This document shows, in pieces, positions 33,221 through 36,472 of a DNA stretch of 36,472 bases. Position numbers and translations under genes: made by a program. Under the pieces are notes generated by a model, which was given only the letters and a program-made list of their open reading frames with translations, had not been told where the DNA came from and did not search any database. Each line of letters begins with the position of its first letter. Position 1 is the first letter of the stretch. The stretch covers positions 1-36,472 of the forward strand of contig JAJTBJ010000007.1 of NCBI GenBank assembly GCA_021286985.1. The letters run 5' to 3'. The stretch comes from Propionibacteriales bacterium (lineage in GTDB: Bacteria; Actinomycetota; Actinomycetes; Propionibacteriales; Propionibacteriaceae).

Positions 33221-33390
33221 TCGATGCCACCTCATGGTGGTTATCAGCCCAGAGTGGGTCGGAGGTCGAGGTCGGTGCCACCTCGTGGTGGTTATGGAGG
33301 GTCCAAACGGGGCCCATTTCGACCATCGCGTGACACGCCGCTGGAAAGCGGTGTGGAGGCCGGTCGATAACCACCATCTGGTGGCAGCGG
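33221..33390. repeat. Three copies of a CCACC-N4-GGTGG hairpin repeat (two direct, one inverted)
   Basis: Copies at 33221-33246 and 33272-33297 (51 bp apart, same orientation) and an inverted copy at 33364-33390. The shared word is TGCCACC-N4-GGTGGTTAT, whose core CCACC/GGTGG is self-complementary. They fill most of the 298-bp gap between the SDR and the methyltransferase-like gene, which holds no other feature I can support. Confidence 0.85.
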
Positions 33391-33466
33391 GGACGTGAGG
33401 CCCGGCGCCGTTCCGGCGAACACACCCAGCCCGACCCTGATGCGGGAGCTGATCGCCCGGCGCACC

Positions 33467-33472
33467 TACCAT
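33467..33472 (+). promoter_or_regulatory. Candidate -10 box for a leaderless methyltransferase-like mRNA
   Basis: TACCAT ends 6 nt before the ATG at 33479, the spacing expected if transcription begins at the start codon. No ribosome-binding site precedes that ATG, which fits leaderless translation. Confidence 0.4.
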
Positions 33473-33478
33473 CTCATT

Positions 33479-34228
33479 ATGAGTTCTCGCAGCGGCTTCC
33501 CTCCTGCAGCCGACGAGTGGCTGGTGCCATCGTCCGGTTCGCGGGTGCTGGCCGTCGGTCAGCCCACCGCCTCGATGGCGGCTCGGCTGCACGCCGCCGG
33601 GCATCGGGTCACCCTGATCGAGCACCAACTGGACGAACTCGTCGCCCTCCAGCGCCGCTACCCGGCCTTGGAGTTGGTGGCGGCATCGGCCGAAGGCCTG
33701 CCCTTCCAACCGTGCAGCTTCGATGTGGTGGTCATCTCCCAAGGCATGCACCTATTGGCACCGGGATTGGCGCTGGCCGAGTTCGCCCGCGTACTGAGCG
33801 CCGGTGGCTGCCTCAGCCTGGCCTACATCACCCGCGACGACAGCGTGCCGTGGGTGCGTCGGCTGGCAGCCGTCCTGCAGACCTACGATCCGGAGTTGAT
33901 GACCTCTGGCCACCTCGAGTCGGTGGACGCCTTGGCCGCCAACTCCTACTTCCCTGACGTCGAGGAGCGCAGCTTCCGACTTTGGGTGCCGATCACTCGC
34001 GACGGCATGCTGACCATGGTGTCCTCTGCGCCGCAACTGGCCGGGTTGTCGCCGGCCGATGCCCGTCCGCTGCTGGACGCCGTCGGTGCGATCTATGACT
34101 CCTCGGCCAAGCCACCCGAGCCGTTGGCCTTGCCATACGCGGTGCAGTGCTGGCGGGCCGAGGTCGACCACAGCGAGTTCACCAGCGAGTTGGACCTGGC
34201 GGCGGACGGTCTGCAGATCCTGCTGTGA
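33479..34228 (+). CDS. Class I methyltransferase-like protein
   Basis: A 249-aa protein (MSSRSGFPPAADEWL...) with a degenerate SAM motif I (VLAVGQPTASM, lacking GxGxG), the UbiE-like stretch SAEGLPFQPCSFDVVVISQGMHLL and EFARVLSAGGCLSLAYITRDDSVPWVRRL. The fold is probably a Methyltransf_11-type domain; activity is uncertain because of the weak motif I. Starts at 33395 (GTG) and 33440 (ATG) are possible, but the region before 33479 is unlike the family and TACCAT sits 6 nt before 33479. Confidence 0.75.
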   Translation: MSSRSGFPPAADEWLVPSSGSRVLAVGQPTASMAARLHAAGHRVTLIEHQLDELVALQRRYPALELVAASAEGLPFQPCSFDVVVISQGMHLLAPGLALAEFARVLSAGGCLSLAYITRDDSVPWVRRLAAVLQTYDPELMTSGHLESVDALAANSYFPDVEERSFRLWVPITRDGMLTMVSSAPQLAGLSPADARPLLDAVGAIYDSSAKPPEPLALPYAVQCWRAEVDHSEFTSELDLAADGLQILL

Positions 34229-34274
34229 GCAGGCCGGTCCGGCCTATGCTGGGGACAGGTTCGAAGGGAGCACC

Positions 34275-34748
34275 ATGGCTGAGCCGAGCGATATCGCCGA
34301 GGTGATCAAGGCCGTCCAGGACGACATCACCACCATCGTCCGCGGTGAGGTCGCGCTGGTGGCCGACGAAATCAAGGGCGAAGCGGCCAAGGCCGGCATC
34401 ATCGCCACCCTGTTCGGCGGCGCGGGCTATGTCGCGATCAGCGCCATCGCGGTGCTGTTCAGCGCGTTGGGCTTCGCCTGGTCGATCGGCTACCAGGCCT
34501 GGTTCGGCCTGGGCATCCTGCCCGCGCTGTTCTGGGGCTTCTTGACCATGGCCGTGCTGATGCTGCTGATCGCCGGTCTGCTTGGCTACCTCGGCACCAA
34601 GATGCCCACGCCCGGCGCACCGACCCGCAGCATCGAGGACGCCAAGGGACAGGTCGCCTTCGTCAAGGAGACCATCGCCGAGGCCAGCGCCGAGGTTGCT
34701 GCGCAGCCGCTCTTCGCGCCACGAACAAAGCGGCCTGAGCTCGGCTGA
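34275..34748 (+). CDS. Holin-superfamily-III-type membrane protein (DUF1469)
   Basis: A 157-aa protein. An amphipathic N-terminal helix of about 40 residues (IAEVIKAVQDDITTIVRGEVALVADEIKGEAAKAG) is followed by two membrane helices (about 42-66 and 83-106) and a charged C-terminus. This is the YqjE/phage-holin-like family found in Actinobacteria as chromosomal proteins, not evidence of a prophage. AAGGGAG 4 nt upstream fixes the ATG. Function unknown. Confidence 0.85.
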   Translation: MAEPSDIAEVIKAVQDDITTIVRGEVALVADEIKGEAAKAGIIATLFGGAGYVAISAIAVLFSALGFAWSIGYQAWFGLGILPALFWGFLTMAVLMLLIAGLLGYLGTKMPTPGAPTRSIEDAKGQVAFVKETIAEASAEVAAQPLFAPRTKRPELG

Positions 34749-34755
34749 CCTGGTG

Positions 34756-35418
34756 TCAGAGCCGTTCGCTGAGGAAGCGCGCGGGTATCTCACTGGTCCG
34801 GCCGCGATCCCAATCGATCGTCCAGCCCAGTAGGTCGAACAGCCCGTCCAGCAGGTAGGCGGTGAATCCCCACACGTACAGCTCGCCGATCCAGAAGCCC
34901 GGCCCGGTGAAGCCACGGCTGTGGTGCCAGGTGTCCCGGTTGGCCGGGGACAGCAGCGCCGAGACCGGCACCCGATGGACGTCAGCGAGTTCGCCGACAT
35001 CGACCACCTGCAGCGGGCGGGAGTGGTGCCACCACCCGACCACCGGCGTCACATCGAAACCACTGCGCGGAATGTGCGCCGATGGCAGGATGCCGAGCAC
35101 GGTGATTTCACCGCCGGGCACCCCGACCTCTTCCTCAGCCTCACGCAACGCAGCCTGCACCGGGTCGGCGTCGCCGGCCTCAATGCCGCCACCGGGAAAC
35201 GCCAATTGCCCGGCGTGATGACGCAGGTCGGGACGCTTCTCCACAAGGACGAGGTCGAGCCCGTCCGCGCCGGCGCAGAACATGATCAGGACGGCAGCCG
35301 GACGTCCCCGCCCCGGTCGACGAGCGCCGTCGATGAACTCCAGGGAATCCGGACGTGACAACGCCTCGGCGGAGTCACCGAGCTCAGCGGGCACGGGCAG
35401 CCACTGCTCGCTGGTCAT
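34756..35418 (-). CDS. NUDIX hydrolase, CoA-diphosphatase type
   Basis: A 220-aa protein with the CoA-pyrophosphatase signature [20 protein letters not shown] directly before the Nudix box GGGIEAGD...[11 protein letters not shown] (about 76-100). It probably cleaves CoA or related nucleotides to the phosphopantetheine and 3',5'-ADP parts; substrate is inferred from the signature. Its ATG overlaps the nth stop by 4 nt (ATGA). It corresponds in place to Rv3672c. Confidence 0.92.
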   Translation of the reverse strand: MTSEQWLPVPAELGDSAEALSRPDSLEFIDGARRPGRGRPAAVLIMFCAGADGLDLVLVEKRPDLRHHAGQLAFPGGGIEAGDADPVQAALREAEEEVGVPGGEITVLGILPSAHIPRSGFDVTPVVGWWHHSRPLQVVDVGELADVHRVPVSALLSPANRDTWHHSRGFTGPGFWIGELYVWGFTAYLLDGLFDLLGWTIDWDRGRTSEIPARFLSERL

Positions 35419-36110
35419 CCGCGCGGCTCCCGCACCAGAGCAGCGGCGACCTTCTCATCGGTGGGACCTTCCCCGAACGCCGGGCACAGCGTGGCCACCG
35501 GACAGGCACCACACGCCGGACGACGGGCATGGCAGCGACGCCGCCCGTGCCAGATCACCCGGTGGTTGAGCGTGTTCCAGTCCTTGCGGGGGAACAGCTC
35601 ACCGACCTCGGACTCGATCACCGCCGGGTCGGTGGCGCTCGTCCAGCCGAAGCGGCGCGAGAGCCGGATGAAGTGGGTGTCGGTGGTGATCGCGGGCACC
35701 CCGAAGGCGTCCGACAGCACCACATTGGCGGTCTTGCGTCCCACCCCCGGCAGGGTCACCAGCGCATCCAGCCGTCCGGGCACCTGGCCTTCGAATTTCT
35801 CGACGACCGCGGCGCTCAACCGCAGCAGCGAGTCGGTCTTGGCCCGGAAGAACCCGGTCGGACGGATCAACTCCTCCAGCCGATCACGATCGGCCCCGGC
35901 CAATGCGGCGGGGTCGGGGTAGGCGGCGAAAAGCGCCGGAGTGACGGTGTTGACCCGTCGATCGGTGGACTGCGCCGACAGCACGGTGGCCACGAGCAAC
36001 TGCCACGCGTCGGCGTGGTCCAACTCGCAATGCGCCTCGGGATAGGTGTCGCCGAGCAGGCGGTGAATCTTGCGTGCTCGGCGCACCACGGCGGCGCGAT
36101 CGACGTCCAT
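35415..36110 (-). CDS. nth: Endonuclease III
   Basis: A 231-aa bifunctional DNA glycosylase/AP lyase for oxidised pyrimidines. The helix-hairpin-helix [12 protein letters not shown] holds catalytic Lys126, and Asp144 lies in [15 protein letters not shown]. The [4Fe-4S] ligands are Cys193, Cys200, Cys203 and Cys209 (C-x6-C-x2-C-x5-C). The ATG shares one base with the RidA-like stop (TGATG). Same order as in mycobacteria. Confidence 0.97.
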   Translation of the reverse strand: MDVDRAAVVRRARKIHRLLGDTYPEAHCELDHADAWQLLVATVLSAQSTDRRVNTVTPALFAAYPDPAALAGADRDRLEELIRPTGFFRAKTDSLLRLSAAVVEKFEGQVPGRLDALVTLPGVGRKTANVVLSDAFGVPAITTDTHFIRLSRRFGWTSATDPAVIESEVGELFPRKDWNTLNHRVIWHGRRRCHARRPACGACPVATLCPAFGEGPTDEKVAAALVREPRG

Positions 36111-36472
36111 CAGCCTTCGGCGATCTCGGCGATCAGCTCGATCTCCACCGGGCTGCCCAACGGCAGGACGGCAACTCCGACGGCGCTGCGGGCATGCACC
36201 CCGGCGGCTCCGAACACGTCCTGCAGCAGCAGGGAGGCACCGTTGGCGACCGCCGGCTGACCGGTGAAGTCGGGGGCGCTGGCCACGAACACCACGACCT
36301 TCACAACCTTCACCAACCGGTCGACGCCACCGGCGACCGAGGCTGCCGCGGCGATCGCGTTGAGGGCAGCGATGCGGGCCAGGTCGGTCGCCTGCTCGGC
36401 GCTGATCTCGGCACCGACCTTGCCGGTGGCCTGCAGGACACCGTCGACGAACGGCAACTGGCCGGCGGTGAA
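36110..36472 (-). CDS. RidA (YjgF/YER057c/UK114)-family protein, 5' end beyond the window
   Basis: The visible 120 residues begin [20 protein letters not shown] and include the family segments [41 protein letters not shown] and the C-terminal [22 protein letters not shown]. RidA proteins deaminate reactive enamine/imine intermediates; this actinobacterial subgroup (Rv3678c type) is longer and its substrate is not established. The true start lies off the window. Confidence 0.9.
   Translation of the reverse strand, partial: FTAGQLPFVDGVLQATGKVGAEISAEQATDLARIAALNAIAAAASVAGGVDRLVKVVKVVVFVASAPDFTGQPAVANGASLLLQDVFGAAGVHARSAVGVAVLPLGSPVEIELIAEIAEG

Noticed and set aside
33332..33355. Additional hairpin ACACGCCGCT...AAGCGGTGT between repeat copies 2 and 3
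   Set aside because: The stem needs a two-base bulge and is within what GC-rich sequence gives by chance.
33221..33390. CRISPR array
   Set aside because: Only three copies, one inverted, unequal spacing and no cas genes.
34275..34748. Prophage marker (holin)
   Set aside because: The family is widespread on actinobacterial chromosomes; no endolysin, integrase or structural phage genes nearby.

Overview
The window is high-GC actinobacterial chromosome. Gene content, frequent GTG starts, ATGA/GTGA stop-start overlaps and the set of housekeeping genes fit a Propionibacteriales-like actinomycete; I cannot name a genus from sequence alone. Gene order, compared from memory with Mycobacterium tuberculosis, follows the block Rv3609c to Rv3678c: folE, ftsH, hpt, tilS, a zincin, dacB and ppa; then holB and topA; then the helicase/secretion neighbourhood; then a NUDIX gene, nth and a RidA-like gene. 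Accessory genes are inserted in the middle.

Region 1 (1-7146): a minus-strand run dacB > zincin > tilS > hpt > ftsH > folE (folE is cut by the window edge), with ppa divergent from dacB across about 33 bp. It covers cell-wall trimming, tRNA-Ile lysidinylation, purine salvage, membrane proteolysis and the first step of folate synthesis.

Region 2 (7164-16048), accessory: a SixA-type phosphatase; a probable sulfide/persulfide-response module; a two-component system (response regulator > kinase); tRNA-Thr(CGT); a secreted lipoprotein peptidase of the tripeptidyl-aminopeptidase type; and a DoxX-family membrane protein with a long repetitive acidic/proline-rich N-terminus. The sulfide module holds an SQR-like flavoprotein, a 57-aa small protein, a CsoR-family repressor lacking the copper His ligand, and a thioredoxin. 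Its two transcription units carry matching operators, ATACCC-N4-GGGTAT, at 7797-7812 and 10286-10301, and converge on a shared terminator.

Region 3 (16049-23798), minus strand: topA > tmk > holB, preceded by an HtrA-like membrane-anchored PDZ protease and a two-part methyltransferase.

Region 4 (23925-32285): a saccharopine-dehydrogenase-like reductase and a MrfA-type DEAH helicase on the plus strand, facing a seven-gene minus-strand Tad-type operon (CpaE/Ssd-like, TadA, TadB, TadC, DUF4244 pilin-like, TadE, TadE-like). Six of its seven genes are joined to a neighbour by 4- or 8-nt overlaps; the one break is the 129-bp gap between tadC and the pilin gene. The pilin-like gene carries one extra G that breaks its reading frame exactly at the conserved Glu-Tyr of the prepilin motif.

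Region 5 (32353-36472): an SDR oxidoreductase, an intergenic cluster of three copies of a CCACC-N4-GGTGG hairpin repeat, a methyltransferase-like protein, a holin-III-type membrane protein, and the minus-strand operon RidA-like > nth > CoA-diphosphatase-type NUDIX.

Most interesting signals: the sulfide regulon with its small ORF, the frameshifted pilin, the three-copy hairpin repeat, the REP-like DNA word that appears both between genes and as a protein-coding repeat, and the three phased direct repeats upstream of the response regulator.
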